Notes: generated from the sequence alone by a model not told the origin. A DNA stretch of 64,000 bases from Neocallimastix lanati (nom. inval.) (GCA_016946835.1 JACVTC010000013.1:827501-891500), one strand, 5' to 3'. Positions 41,570 through 54,129 are shown, numbered from the stretch's first letter. Translations and numbers: made by a program.

Positions 41570-41825
41570 ATATAATAAATAATAAATAATAAATAATAAA
41601 TAATAAATAATAAATAATAAATAATTGAATAATAAATAATAAATAATAAATAATAAATAATTGAATAATAAATAATAAATAATAAATAATAAATAATAAA
41701 TAATAAATAATAAATAATTGAATAATAAATAATAAATAATTGAATAATAAATAATAAATAATAAATAATAAATAATATATAATAAATAATAAATAATAAA
41801 TAATAAATAATAAATAATATATTAT
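41570..41825 (+). repeat. A/T satellite, forward orientation (left arm of pair B)
   Basis: AATAAAT heptamers with 'aataattgaataataaataa' punctuations, as in the 12.9-14.6 kb array. Confidence 0.85.
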
Positions 41826-41956
41826 TCGAAAGAATAGTTATGATATGGGGAAAAATAACGTATAAATGTTTTTTTTAAGTAATTCAAATTAATTTTTAGC
41901 CGGACAATAAAGAAAAATAAATAAACAAAGAGCGAATTAAGAAAACAAAACAAAAA

Positions 41957-42073
41957 ATGGATTTAAGAATACATGTAAAAAATGGACTTGAAAATATTAT
42001 TAAATATTTAATTGAAAATGGTGTTGGCTTAAATAATGAAAATAAAGATGAGGCACCTCATTCCTTACCTTAA
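41957..42073 (+). pseudogene. Ankyrin-repeat fragment
   Basis: A 38-codon frame. Residues MDLRIHVKNGLENIIKYLIE followed by NGVGLN and NKDEAPH match the ankyrin consensus (A-x-x-x-G-N-x-x-I-V-K-Y-L-I-x-x-G-x-x-I-N). It ends at a stop just where the next repeat's helix would begin. It lies between two inverted satellite arms with no further repeats nearby, so it is best read as a dead fragment of a larger ankyrin gene. Confidence 0.55.
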
Positions 42074-42159
42074 TACAAAACGTATTTCAAAAAAAAAAAA
42101 AAAAAAAACCTTTTTATAACTTTTCTATAAGGTGGAACTGAGGTTTTAAATATTTTTAT

Positions 42160-42199
<40 letters not shown>

Positions 42200-42699
42200 A
42201 TAAACTAAAGTATAGGTCGGATTAACAGGAAAATTTTGCTGTAAAAAAAAAAATGTGGAAGTGGAAATCATTCTAAGGTTATATAAATAAATAAATGAAT
42301 GAATGAAATAATAATATAAATAAATAAATACTGATTTATATAAATAAATAAATGAATGAATATATAAATATTGATATACACAAGAGTACAAGAAGTATAT
42401 TAAAAACATTAAAATTAATCATAAATTAGAAATAAAATGAATAATATAATAAATTATAATTAAATAAATAGTTTAGAGGAATAAATATGTATTGAAGATA
42501 GTGGAATAAAAATTAGTAAAAATTATTTCTATAACATTCTTTAATATATACATTAGTAGAAATAGAACCAATCATAATTTTTTATGTAAATATAATTAAT
42601 TGATATTTAAAGTTTTTTGATAAGATCACATGAACAATAATTAAGTGGCATATTTTTAACATAAATTAAATATAATTTAATTATATTTATTATGTAAAT
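42074..42699. other. Spacer between inverted satellite arms of pair B
   Basis: Poly-A tract at 42170-42194 and AAAT/GAAT repeats at 42285-42350. No gene seen. Confidence 0.65.
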
Positions 42700-43890
42700 T
42701 TATCATTTATTTATTTAATTATTTAATTATTTGCTTATTTGTTTATTTATTATTTATTTAATTATTATTTATTATTAATTAATACTCTTTTTATTATTAT
42801 TTTATTATTTATTATTTAATTATTTCTATATTCTATACTACCAATTTTTATATATATTAATATAGATATGTTTTTAGTTTTTTTTCCAATAAACCTTATT
42901 TATTATTTATTATTTATTATTTATTAATAAATACTCTTTTTATTATTTATTATTTATTATTTATTATTTATTATTTATTAATAAATACTCAAATACTCTT
43001 TTTATTATTTATTATTTATTATTTATTAATAAATACTCAAATACTCTTTTTATTATTTATTATTTATTATTTATTATTTATTATTTATTAATAAATACTC
43101 AAATACTCTTTTTATTATTTATTATTTATTATTTATTATTTATTATTTATTATTTATTAATAAATACTCAAATACTCTTTTTATTATTTATTATTTATTA
43201 TTTATTATTTATTATTTATTATTTATTATTTATTATTTATTATTTATTATTTATTATTTATTAATAAATACTCTTTTTATTATTTATTATTTATTATTTA
43301 TTAATAAATACTCTTTTTATTATTTATTAATAAATACTCTTTTTATTATTTATTATTTATTATTTATTAATAAATACTCTTTTTATTATTTATTATTTAT
43401 TATTTATTAATAAATACTCTTTTTATTATTTATTATTTATTATTTATTAATAAATACTCTTTTTATTATTTATTATTTATTATTTATTAATAAATACTCT
43501 TTTTATTATTTATTATTTATTATTTATTAATAAATACTCTTTTTATTATTTATTATTTATTAATAAATACTCTTTTTATTATTTATTATTTATTATTTAT
43601 TATTTATTATTTATTATTTATTAATAAATACTCTTTTTATTATTTATTATTTATTATTTATTAATAAATACTCTTTTTATTATTTATTAATAAATACTCT
43701 TTTTATTATTTATTATTTATTATTTATTATTTATTATTTATTATTTATTATTTATTATTTATTATTTATTATTATTTATTATTTATATATTTATTATTTA
43801 TTATTCCCTTATTTATTATTTATATATTTATTATTTTATTATTATAACTACTTATTATTTATTATTTATTATATATTATTATTCAATTAT
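42700..43890 (-). repeat. A/T satellite, reverse orientation, with perfect 40-bp higher-order units (right arm of pair B)
   Basis: The punctuating motif 'taaatactctttttattatt' recurs at 43331, 43371, 43411, 43451, 43491 and 43531, exactly 40 bp apart, with identical intervening TTATTTA heptamers. Other spacings in the array differ by multiples of 7. An alternative punctuation 'taaatactcaaatactcttt' occurs at 42990-43170. Confidence 0.9.
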
Positions 43891-43904
43891 ATATATATTA
43901 GTCT

Positions 43905-44030
43905 TTCCAGTTTTTTATCCTGGTGGATAATACTCTGGATAGACACACATAATGTTTCTGCGACTACCTCATGAATTTATATGAAGTGATTTTCATCATC
44001 CCAGGGTGTATTTTTCCTATAAATGTAATA
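43905..44030. repeat. Dispersed repeat R1, copy 3 (partial)
   Basis: It aligns with copy 1 over about 85 bp (gactacctcatgaatttata, gattttcatcatcccagggt, tttcctataaatg) with roughly three of four positions equal by eye. Confidence 0.55.
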
Positions 44031-44034
44031 TTAT

Positions 44035-45610
44035 TTATATAATATTTATATTACTAGTCATAATATAGTTGATAGCGCTAGTAATTGTAATAGAATAGTA
44101 CTTAAACTCTAATATTAACTGCTAATAATAACTAGTATCGCAAGTAATTGCATTAAATAATAGTTGATTTTATATATTCTTCACTATAGTACTAGAGCTA
44201 TTTAGTGATCTAAGATATATCGCTACCATCTATTAGAATGATAGTCTATAATTAGCTAATGATATAGAGATAGAAATAGAAATCATAAAACTCTAATTAA
44301 TGTTATTAGTATAACAATAACAGATAATATATGTAGTACATAAATAATAATAGTAATAAGTAGTTAAATTAATATAGTTAATATAGATATTGATAACTTA
44401 AATAGAAACAGAATAAAGATAATGTAATATTTAATATAGATAGAGATAACGGAGAGAAGATATAGTACTCTAACTACTACAATTAATAATACCAAGAGGG
44501 ATCTGTTGCCATTTATTAAGTATTATATATTTATACTAGGATCAGAAGATAAATATCATGTTCAATAGCCATTATTAGAATAGCTAGTCTAACGATTAAA
44601 GTTAAGGATATAGATATACTTTAGGCAGTAATCATACAATACCTCTTATATATTAATAATTAACGAGATATCGTAGAATGAGCGATTATAAGAATATTAA
44701 GATATATTATATGTACAATTATATATTAACTATTGAGTATATAAGAATCTGTGGTATAATATATTAAGTAAAAATAAAATGAATTTATATATTATCTCAT
44801 AAAAACTTATTATCATTAATTATAATAATCAGTATAGTGTTAATTGGTAGATTATATATAATAACGAATACTTAAATAAGATACTTTGAGTTGTAACGAG
44901 ATAGAGTATGAAGCTACTCCTTACTTAATAATATTATGAATATTAATCGCTATTAATCGCAATTAATATATAGCGATATACTGACTATACCTATTACAAT
45001 AATCATCACTATAAGCATTTATTCTAGTTTCTAGAATATCAAGTGATAATTAGATTTATAATAAAATAAGAACTACTTACAAAATCATTAAATAAGCTTG
45101 ATTTAATAAATACCTAATAACGTATTTATTAATAAGAGTTATAATAACTATCTAATAGGTAGTAGTACAATTACTCTTAATAGCATTTTAATCTATAGAC
45201 TATGATCAATAATTAATAGACTCTTAATTATGGGTTTAAATCTGATAATTGAATAAATCATAATATATATTATTCACAATTCAAGTATTAACCAAGCTAA
45301 GTCTTTTATGATAGTGAAGTATATATAGTTAAGACATTCTACTAATCATTATTAAAGAAAGATAATATAAATATATTATAAATAGACTAAATAGGTCAGA
45401 GTATATAAATAGTATCGCTCCACTAACTGATTATCTTAATAAGATTAATAATCCTAAGCCCTAATATAAGCCTATACGAATAGTATTGGATATAGATCAA
45501 GGATTATCAAGATTATCCAATTATCATAATTACCTCTATAACTACGCTCTAATTCAATAAATAAATCTATGTAAACAAATTAATAATACGATAATGTGTA
45601 ATTCCTTTCT
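44035..45610. other. 1.5 kb TpA-rich tract without homopolymer runs
   Basis: Unlike all other intergenic DNA here, this tract almost lacks A or T runs longer than five. It is dense in TA, CTA and TAG, and has stops in every frame on both strands. No repeat unit, no RNA-like hairpin and no coding signal seen. It begins at a copy of repeat R1 and ends abruptly near 45600, where poly-A/T resumes. Confidence 0.6.
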
Positions 45611-47038
45611 TCATTTATTAAATTTTTAACTTAGTATAGTATTTTTCAATAAAAAAAAAAATAATATTCATTCAGTGAAATAAGCATTAATTAATGAATA
45701 ATAAAATGACATCTTATTTTATATAATTCCAAGGTGTATATATCGAAAATTATTATAATATTTTTATGATAATTTTTTTATAATTATTGATGGTAATTAT
45801 TGTAATATAATATAAATATTTAATACAATAGTATTTATTTGTAATTTTATTTATATAAATTTATTATATATTATTAATAACTATTAATTATTATTATTTT
45901 TTGTAGTTATTTATTTTTTATTACGATATTGAGTATTAATTTATTTTTTATTTTTTATTTTTTATCTACTATATATTATTTATTACTTATTTTTTATTAG
46001 GTCCAATACTTTTTTCTTTTTATAAATCATTTATTTAATATTAATTATTAAGTCCAATTCTTTATTAATTTATTGAAATAAAAATTTACCACATTATATG
46101 ATTTGTACTTTTTATAAAAATATTTTTGAAGTGTTTGAATTTATTTCCATAATATTAAAAAAACATTATTAAAATGTTACTACTATAACTGGAGAAATTC
46201 TTGAATTCTTAAACAAAAATGAGTATATAAATGCAAATTCACAGGGTATAATTTCTTTTGATGCTTACAAAAATATAAATATTTTAATTTAATAAACATT
46301 AATTTATTAACTATTAATATACTTTTCAAAAATTTTATTTATAATTTATTATTTATTATTTAAAATTAATTACTTATTATATATATATTATATATTATTT
46401 ATATATTTATTATTTATATATTTATTATTTTTTATTCAATTATTTATTTATTTATTTATTTATTTTTTATTTATTATTTATTATTTATTATTTATTATTC
46501 ATTATTCATTATTCGTTATTAGTTAAAATTACACTAATAATGAATAATAAGAACATATTGGCCATTTTATATTTATTTAATAATTTAATCATATGTATGT
46601 TATATCTAATTGTATATTTAAACTTTACATCAATAAAATAAATTATTTTAAAATAAAAAATATTTTATAAAAGCCTTTGTATATAAAATACTAAAAACAT
46701 AAAAGTTATAATCATTTGAACTATACTGAATATTGAATATTAATAATTTTAAAATAAAAAATTTTTTAAAAAAGCCTTTGTATATAAAATACTAAAAACA
46801 TAAAAGTTAAAAAAACTGAATATTGAATATTAATAATAAGTATTTTTTATTTTATTTTATTTTTTTTTTATTTTTATATTTTTTTATTTCTTGTCAAATA
46901 GTTGATTATAATATAGTACAATGAATCGATGAAATAATAATGTTCAAAAACAAATGTTTTTATTGAATCTTAAAAAAAAAAAGTAATAGCTCATGTTAAT
47001 TTACTATATAGTTATTATATATATTGCAGTAACATATA

Positions 47039-47072
<34 letters not shown>

Positions 47073-47120
47073 TTTTTCTTATTTTACTTTTATTTTAATA
47101 TTAATAATATTAAATTTATT
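45611..47120. other. Intergenic A/T-rich DNA
   Basis: Short satellite-like TTATTTA stretches at 46380-46510 and the duplication listed next. No gene. Confidence 0.7.
46635..46838. repeat. Tandem duplication, ~105-bp unit x 2
   Basis: 'aaagcctttgtatataaaat' through 'actgaatattgaatattaat' occurs twice head to tail. The second copy lacks about 17 bp. Confidence 0.85.
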
Positions 47121-47408
47121 TTAAAAGTCCTTAAATTTAGTATCTGACTGTAAGCCATATTCATTTATAGGCTTAGTAAAGTTTGTATGACGAGAGAAAT
47201 TAATATCATTTCCTTTAATTTTGCCTTTTTCTTCTTCTGCAGTTGAGCAATAAACATTAATATCTTTATTTTTAATATTATCATTCCAATAGGTAATTGG
47301 AACATCATATTTACGTATGGTTTCCTTTAATTATTAATTAAAAAATTTTCAATTAATAAAAATGAAAAATTAAAATCATAATAATAATAGTATTATTATT
47401 ATTATTAA

Positions 47409-47445
<37 letters not shown>

Positions 47446-48445
47446 CATATATCATATAAATAATAAATAATATATACCTCATCTGGAAATTGAACGCCTA
47501 AAATTAGTTTTTGAATTTAAGTATTTTTTAAAATATAATTGATGAATTATAACAAAATATAATAACAATAATGATGTTAAAAATCATTCAAATATTGGTT
47601 TAGTAACGATATAATATATATTATAAATAAAATAAAATTAAATGGATTTACTTGTCTTGAAATCGAAACAATAGTCATGTTGGAATGTTGATTCCCATTC
47701 ATTAACACCATCATCAGGCTTACTTTCTAATTGTTTTCTATATATATATATAAAAGGGAATATTCATTTAATCATAATTTATATTAAAAAAAAATTTTTT
47801 TTTTCATATTTTGCATTATAATTAAATAAAGTATCTATATCTATATCAATATTTAAAGAATGTATCTATATCTATATCAATATTTAAAGAATGTATCTAT
47901 ATCTATATCAATATTTAAAGAATGTATCTATATCTATATCTATATCAATATTTATATCTATCTATACATATATATTTTAAGTTTTTGACAATAAATTTTA
48001 TTACTTATTTAACTTACTTTGCTAATTCCATTAATTCGGCTTCCATTAATTGTCCTTTCTTACCCAATCCTCCTTTATGTTTTTGATACGCATTAGTTGA
48101 TGCTATCACATTTTGATACGGCAGATTATTCTTCTGCTCTTTCTCTTGCTCCAGTAGATCCTCTTTAATATGTTCCATCTTATCTTTCAGTTGTTCTTTC
48201 ATATTAGCTAGATTTTCTTGTTCTCTTTTTAATCTTTCTTGAGCTTTATCTATTTCTTCAGTTTGTTTTTGAATTTTTTTAATTTCTAATGGAACTTCAC
48301 CTTTTTCTAAATTATCAATCTGAGAAATTTTTAATATTTTAGATTTTTTTTTATAATGAATGAATGAATGAATGAATAAGTCATTGTGATATTTCATATA
48401 ATTATCCATAAAATAATAAATATGATATTTCATTTATTAATTAAA

Positions 48446-48486
<41 letters not shown>

Positions 48487-48712
48487 GAAAAAAAAATATT
48501 AATAATAATTTTAATTTTCAAATGAATTAACCATAATATATATAAATAAATATTACCATTCTTTTATTTAGTTCTTTTCTTGCTCTTTCATTTTCATCTA
48601 TCATCTGGTCAGCTACAGCTCTTTCTTCAAACCAATTTTCAATTAAAGTTACACCAACACCATTGTGTTTATTCCAGTTGGTGCCGGTGTATGGAAGTTT
48701 AAAATTTGCCAT
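47121..48712 (-). CDS. Coiled-coil protein, possible axonemal (SPAG8-like?) protein, 5 exons
   Basis: Exons are 48712-48557, 48319-48018, 47737-47652, 47497-47478 and 47324-47121; all introns are GT..AG and the frame closes at 255 aa. The start is the ATG in MANFKLPYTG. Residues 1-52 (NWNKHNGVGVTLIENWFEER) precede a charged coiled coil (about 62-115: QKQTEEIDKAQERLKREQEN). A short C-terminal half follows with WESTFQHDYCFDFKT and the end FTKPINEYGLQSDTKFKDF. The small size, coiled coil and short Tyr/Phe/Trp-anchored motifs resemble microtubule-inner or other axonemal proteins. The GxTLIENWxEER stretch recalls SPAG8, but that is a memory-level resemblance. A flagellar role would fit a zoospore-forming fungus. 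The exon structure is better supported than the function. Confidence 0.8.
47826..47965. repeat. Intronic tandem repeat, ~34-bp unit x 4
   Basis: 'gtatctatatctatatcaat' plus 'atttaaagaat' repeated within the second intron of the coiled-coil gene. Confidence 0.85.
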
Positions 48713-48979
48713 TTTTTTCAAAAAAAAAAAAAAAAAAAAAAATATTTATATATATATAATAATATATATTTTATGTATGTTATATTACTATATAATAAAA
48801 ATAAAAAGTAGGACGTTAGTATTCTGAAACCAATGTATATATTAATTATAAATTTTTTTTTTTTTTTTTTTATTATATTTTAATAAACTATAAAAAAGTT
48901 TTTTTTTTTTTTTTGAGTGTTCTGTAATAATTCTTCCATAATAAATAATATCATCAATTTTTAATTTTTTTCTTTAATA

Positions 48980-49024
<45 letters not shown>

Positions 49025-49082
49025 TTATTTTCATTTTATTGAATATAATTTATAATTTTATCATTTTTTATTCTTTAAACAA
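48713..49082. other. Intergenic region between the coiled-coil gene and a doubtful small ORF
   Basis: Poly-A, poly-T and (TTA)n at 48985-49022. Presumed promoter of the minus-strand gene. Confidence 0.6.
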
Positions 49083-49346
49083 ATGCCAAATGTCTTTTTT
49101 TTTATTTTTAATTTTTTATTGGAAAGTATTCGTATATTAGTTTATATATATTATTTTTCACTATTGATTTTAAATAATATTCCGATGTTTAATAAATTTG
49201 TTTTTAATTTATTTTTTAATAATATTATTATTACTATTTTTATGTTTATTACTTTTATGACTATATATAATGGTGTTTTTGTTTTGTTTGATATGTGGAA
49301 AAACGAGAAAAGAACTGTTAGTTTTGCTTTCCAAATATTTTTTTGA
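49083..49346 (+). CDS. Doubtful small membrane protein
   Basis: An 87-codon frame that is strongly hydrophobic (Phe/Ile-rich). The last 30 codons (NGVFVLFDMWKNEKRTVSFA) have mixed codons and look like real coding sequence. The first 55 could be T-rich read-through. No family recognised. Splicing to unseen exons is possible. Confidence 0.25.
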   Translation: MPNVFFFIFNFLLESIRILVYIYYFSLLILNNIPMFNKFVFNLFFNNIIITIFMFITFMTIYNGVFVLFDMWKNEKRTVSFAFQIFF

Positions 49347-50219
49347 TTTTTTATTAATAAATCAACTATATTAATAAGATAATGATTCGTATTATAATAA
49401 TTAATTTATATAAATAATAATAATAATAATAAAAAAAAAAAAAAAAAAAAGATATAAATATATAAAAAAAAAATATTTATAAAAAAAAAAAAAACTCGAT
49501 TAAAAATGTAAAAATATTTCCTTCCTAATAAACCTTATCTAATAATTAATAACATATCTAGTATTTTATTAAACAATAAACAAATAATATATATTATAAT
49601 AAAATAAAAATAAAATAAAATAAAATAAGAAAAAAAACCAATAGAACATTTTCAAATTCTATAAACGTTAAAGAGCTTATTGTATAATATTATAAATCAA
49701 AAAAAAAAAAAAAATTTTTTTAAAAATATTATATATTATAATGATTATAATTTTAAAATAATAAAAAAAAAAAATAAAATTTAAAGAAAAAACTAGTAAA
49801 CTTTAAAATTTTTAAATCATATAATAAATTCATATGTTATATTCATTTATATAATTCTATTTAGTATTAAAAAAGATCAATTATATTAATAACATAATTA
49901 GTCATAATAATAAAAAATAAATAATAAAAATTATTAATAATAACATTAATAAAAATAATTTAGTAATGATAATAATTAATAACAAATTAATATATATATA
50001 TATAATTAATAATAATTAAAAATTATAATCAGTAATAATAACAAACAATGAAAAAAAAAATAATAATAATAATGATAAATACTCAATAATAAATAATGAT
50101 TATAATAATAAATAAATAATTATAGTAAATAATATATATAGAAAAATAATAAGTTTTTATAGTAATAAAAAATAATTATAATTATTAATAATATAAATAA
50201 TAAATAGTTTGAAATTAAA
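49347..50219. other. Intergenic A/T-rich DNA
   Basis: AAT/AATAATTA-rich sequence, nothing recognised. Confidence 0.7.
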
Positions 50220-50735
50220 ATGAGAGATACTATAAAAAACAAAACATATTTTAACAAATTTATTAGAGAGGAATATTCAATAATAGAAAAATTCGAAGGA
50301 AAAATGCGTTAAGAAACAGTAAACAAATAAAGATTTCCTGATATAAATATAAAAATTGTGTATATTAAAAAAGGGAATAATAATCACTAAGTATTTAAGA
50401 GGAGATCCTATTAAGGACATAAAGAATGAATTTGAAGAATTGGTTGATATGTTTTATGAAAAAGGGGACTTATCAGTTTTTTTTAAAACTAATATAAAAA
50501 ACTAATTAAAAGATATCGAAGTCAGAAATAAAAAAATATTTTTATAATTTTTGGGTGGTTGGTATAAAAGCCATCTCTGTAGTTCATGATATGACTCACA
50601 TAAAAATGAAAAATAGAAACTTTATTATGGATACTGGAGTTTTGAGGGGGTCCCAATTGTAAAAAGAAACGGTCTTGACGATAACCATTTAAAGAATAAA
50701 TTATATTACATCTATGATAGTGTACATTATTGCTA
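50220..50735 (+). pseudogene. Decayed DUF1910/DUF1911 (PoNi-type) immunity gene, bacterial origin likely
   Basis: Starting at an ATG, the frame reads MRDTIKNKTYFNKFIREEYS then stops. A +1 frame continues with GDPIKDIKNEFEELVDMFYE and, after several stops, WYKSHL, YDSHKNEK, YYGYWSFEG, GLDDNHLKNK and IYDSVHY. This order matches the DUF1910 N-terminal helical domain and the DUF1911 C-terminal domain of bacterial PoNi immunity proteins, which neutralise PoNe DNase toxins; the family's C-terminal signature is a WYxSH...GYWxxEaaA...gidD...YPYDlvh pattern. At least five in-frame stops and one frameshift show the gene is dead. No toxin gene is seen nearby. The family call is from remembered motifs. 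Confidence 0.55.
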
Positions 50736-50827
50736 AAATGCATTGGTAGCATTTTACCTGATATTAAATAATTATATTAAATAATAATAAATAATGATAT
50801 TGAATAATTATTATATTAAATAATATT

Positions 50828-50875
<48 letters not shown>

Positions 50876-51492
50876 TAGTAATAATTTTTAACTACTTAAT
50901 AATTAGAATATATATTTATTCATATTATCTTTATGTATTAGTGTATTTATAATTATTTTTTATGAAAATTAGTTAATAACTTTATTTTATGTTGTATAAA
51001 TTTATGCTAAAAATCCTTTTAAATATTTTGTGTAACTTTTAACACATGGATTCATGTGATATAATATTTTATATAATCCACTTCTCTCCTTGTTAATCAT
51101 AATATGTCATAATTTTTTATTTATTTATGAAAATAAAAGAAATAATATTTAATGAAATAAATATGGGATAGGGTTAATTTTAAAATTAATTTATAAATGG
51201 TATATTATTAAATAGTAATTAAAATTGTAAATAAAATTTTGATATGAGTTTTTAACATAAAAATATTTAAAAAACATAGATTTAAATATTTATCATATGT
51301 TCAATAATAAGATTTAATACTGACATATATATATATTTTTTTTAATATATAAATAATTAATTTTTTTTTTTTTTTTTTTTTTTTATTTTATATTAGTATT
51401 TAGTTTTGTAATTCTATCTTTTTTTTTTTTTTTTTTTTCTAATATTTAATTATAACTTCCTATATTATAAATGCTTCATTTTTGTTTTTTTA

Positions 51493-51567
<75 letters not shown>

Positions 51568-51928
51568 GTAAATAAATAAATAAATAAATAAATAAGTAAA
51601 TAAATAAATAAATAAATAAATAAGTAAATAAATAAGTAAATAAATAAGTAAATAAATAAATAAATAAATAAAGTACTATACATTTTTAAATGTATTAATA
51701 ATTAAAGTTTTAATAAATTAATTTGAATATTATAAATAAAAAATAAAAAAAAAATGAAACAAAAAAAAAAAAAAAGATTTTTTATTCTTTTGCTTTTTTT
51801 GTATTTAAAAGTTAAAAAAATTAGATAATTAGATAATTTTAGTAGTTATTTTTCTTTTTTTTTATTTTTATTTTTTTATTATATTTATATTAACTGAAAA
51901 GAGGGGAAAAAATAGAGAAAAAGAGGCA
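50736..51928. other. Intergenic region upstream of the ILVBL-like gene
   Basis: (AAT)n at 50830-50872, T-runs at 51361-51384 and 51420-51439, and an AAAT microsatellite. No gene. Sequence just upstream of 51929 is purine-rich (gaaaagaggggaaaaaatag) and is probably 5' leader. Confidence 0.65.
51492..51672. repeat. (AAAT)n microsatellite with AAGT interruptions
   Basis: About 45 tetranucleotide units, with AAGT variants at 51566, 51594, 51622 and later. The minus-strand frame reads only as YLFI repeats. Confidence 0.95.
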
Positions 51929-53116
51929 ATGGGTAAGATTTTAAACAAAAAATATCTATAATTTTATAATAATATACTAAATATTATAAATTTAAAAATT
52001 CAATGAAATATAAATTTAAAATATATACTTATTTTTTTTTTTTTCTTTACCTTTGAAAAAAATTATGTAGCACTTTCAACAAAAAGCAAGGCTGCTATTT
52101 GTACCTTATTGGCATTAACAGCTGGTAAGGCTACTTGCACTTTAATTAAAATGAAAAGGGAAGCTGCAAAAGTATGTTTAATAGTAAAGAGAATACTTAA
52201 ATTATTTACAGTATTATAGAAACTGAAATTATATTTCTCATATCAAAAAAAAAAAAAAAAAAAAAAATACTTTATAAATTATTTATAAAATTAAATTATA
52301 GATATTGAAAAACAAGACTAAACATGGAGGTAGACTTGTTGCTAATGCTTTTAAAGCATATGGTATTACTCATGTTTTCACTTTAACTGGAGGACATATT
52401 TCACCTGTAAATATAAATTTTTTTAATTTTAAATTATTAAAATTATTATTTTAAATGTAAATGTAAAATTATATCATTAATAAGAAAATATTAATAACTA
52501 AATATATATATATATTCTTTATTCTTAAACATATAATATATATTTTTATTTAGATTTTAGTTGAATGTGACAGAGCTGGTATTAAAGTTATTGATACAAG
52601 ACATGAGGTTTGTAATTTGAAATGTATATTTATTTATTTATTAATTTATTTATTTATTTATTTATTTAAACAAAATAAAATTAAAAAAAAAAAAAAAAAA
52701 AAAAGGAAAAAACTGAATTTATTATAATAATATAGTTTAATATATAATTAAATATAAAATATTTTATATGAATGTATATATTTAAATTAGGCAAGAAAAA
52801 AAAAAAAAAAATAAAGTAAATAATAATAAACATGCTATTAATAAATTTTAAAACTTAGGTTACTGCCGTTTATGCTGCTGATGCCATGGCTAGATTAACT
52901 GGTAAATGTGGTATTGCCCTTGTTACTTCTGGACCGGTAATATATTATTAATAAAAATTAATAAATAATTATATTATTTCGAATAAAAAAAAAATTAAGA
53001 TAATTATCATATAAAATTATATGAATATATAAAATATATATATATATATTTAATATTATAATTATTTATTTTTGATTGTAATATTTATTGATATTTAAAT
53101 ATTGAGAAAATTTTAA

Positions 53117-53159
<43 letters not shown>

Positions 53160-54078
53160 CTTATATTATATCATCACTCTCACTCTCATTCTCACTCTCA
53201 CTCCCACTCTCTATTACACTCACACACACTACACACACACTCTCTTTCTATATATATGTCATCTTTCTAACATTTTAAATAATAATTATCAATAAAGGGT
53301 TTAACTAATACTATCACAGCTGTTGAAAATGCACACTTAGCTGAATCCCCACTATTACTTATTTCTGGAGCTGCTCCACTAGTTCAACATAAAAGAGGGG
53401 CTCTTCAAGATATTGATCATGCTGGTTTAATGAAGACCGTTTGTAAGTATTCTAAGAAAGTTTTCACTGTTCGTGATATTGTTCCAGAAATTAAGAAAGC
53501 CATGAAAATTGCTTTATCAGGTGTTCCAGGACCAGTTTTTCTTGAAATTCCATATGACGTTCTTTATTCCTATGATCATGTTAAAAATGCTTTAGTTCCA
53601 TCTCCAACTCGTGTCAGTTTTCCAATGGGTAATATCGGTCTTTGGAAACGTGAATATCAGTTGTATAATATTTTCCATAAAGCTTGGAATAACAAATACA
53701 GTTATGATGATTTCAATGACAAATATTATGCTCCATTAAAACCATGTATTCCAATGTACAGTAGATGTCAATTTAAAAAAGCGGAACGTTTAATTGCTGA
53801 GGCTAAGAAGCCAATTTTAGTTCTTGGTAGTCAAGTGATGTTACCACCAATTAGTCCAGATGATTTTAAGGAAGCAGTTCTTAAGTTAAATATGCCAACG
53901 TTTATGTCTGGTATGGCTAGAGGTTTATTAAGTGATAAGGATTCAGAACAAACAAACAAAAATATTCAATTCCGTTTCGTAAGAAAATTAGCCTTAAAAG
54001 AAGCTGATTTAATTATTATTGCTGGTAAATATGAAATTTGATTCAGAATTTATCTAGATAGATATAAATAAATATTAC

Positions 54079-54129
<51 letters not shown>

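Noticed and set aside
43331-43570. Regular 40-bp periodicity resembling a CRISPR-like array
   Set aside because: Repeat and 'spacer' are both the same A/T heptamer; there are no unique spacers and the host is eukaryotic.
51465-51683. 72-codon YLFI-repeat frame
   Set aside because: Pure AAAT microsatellite.
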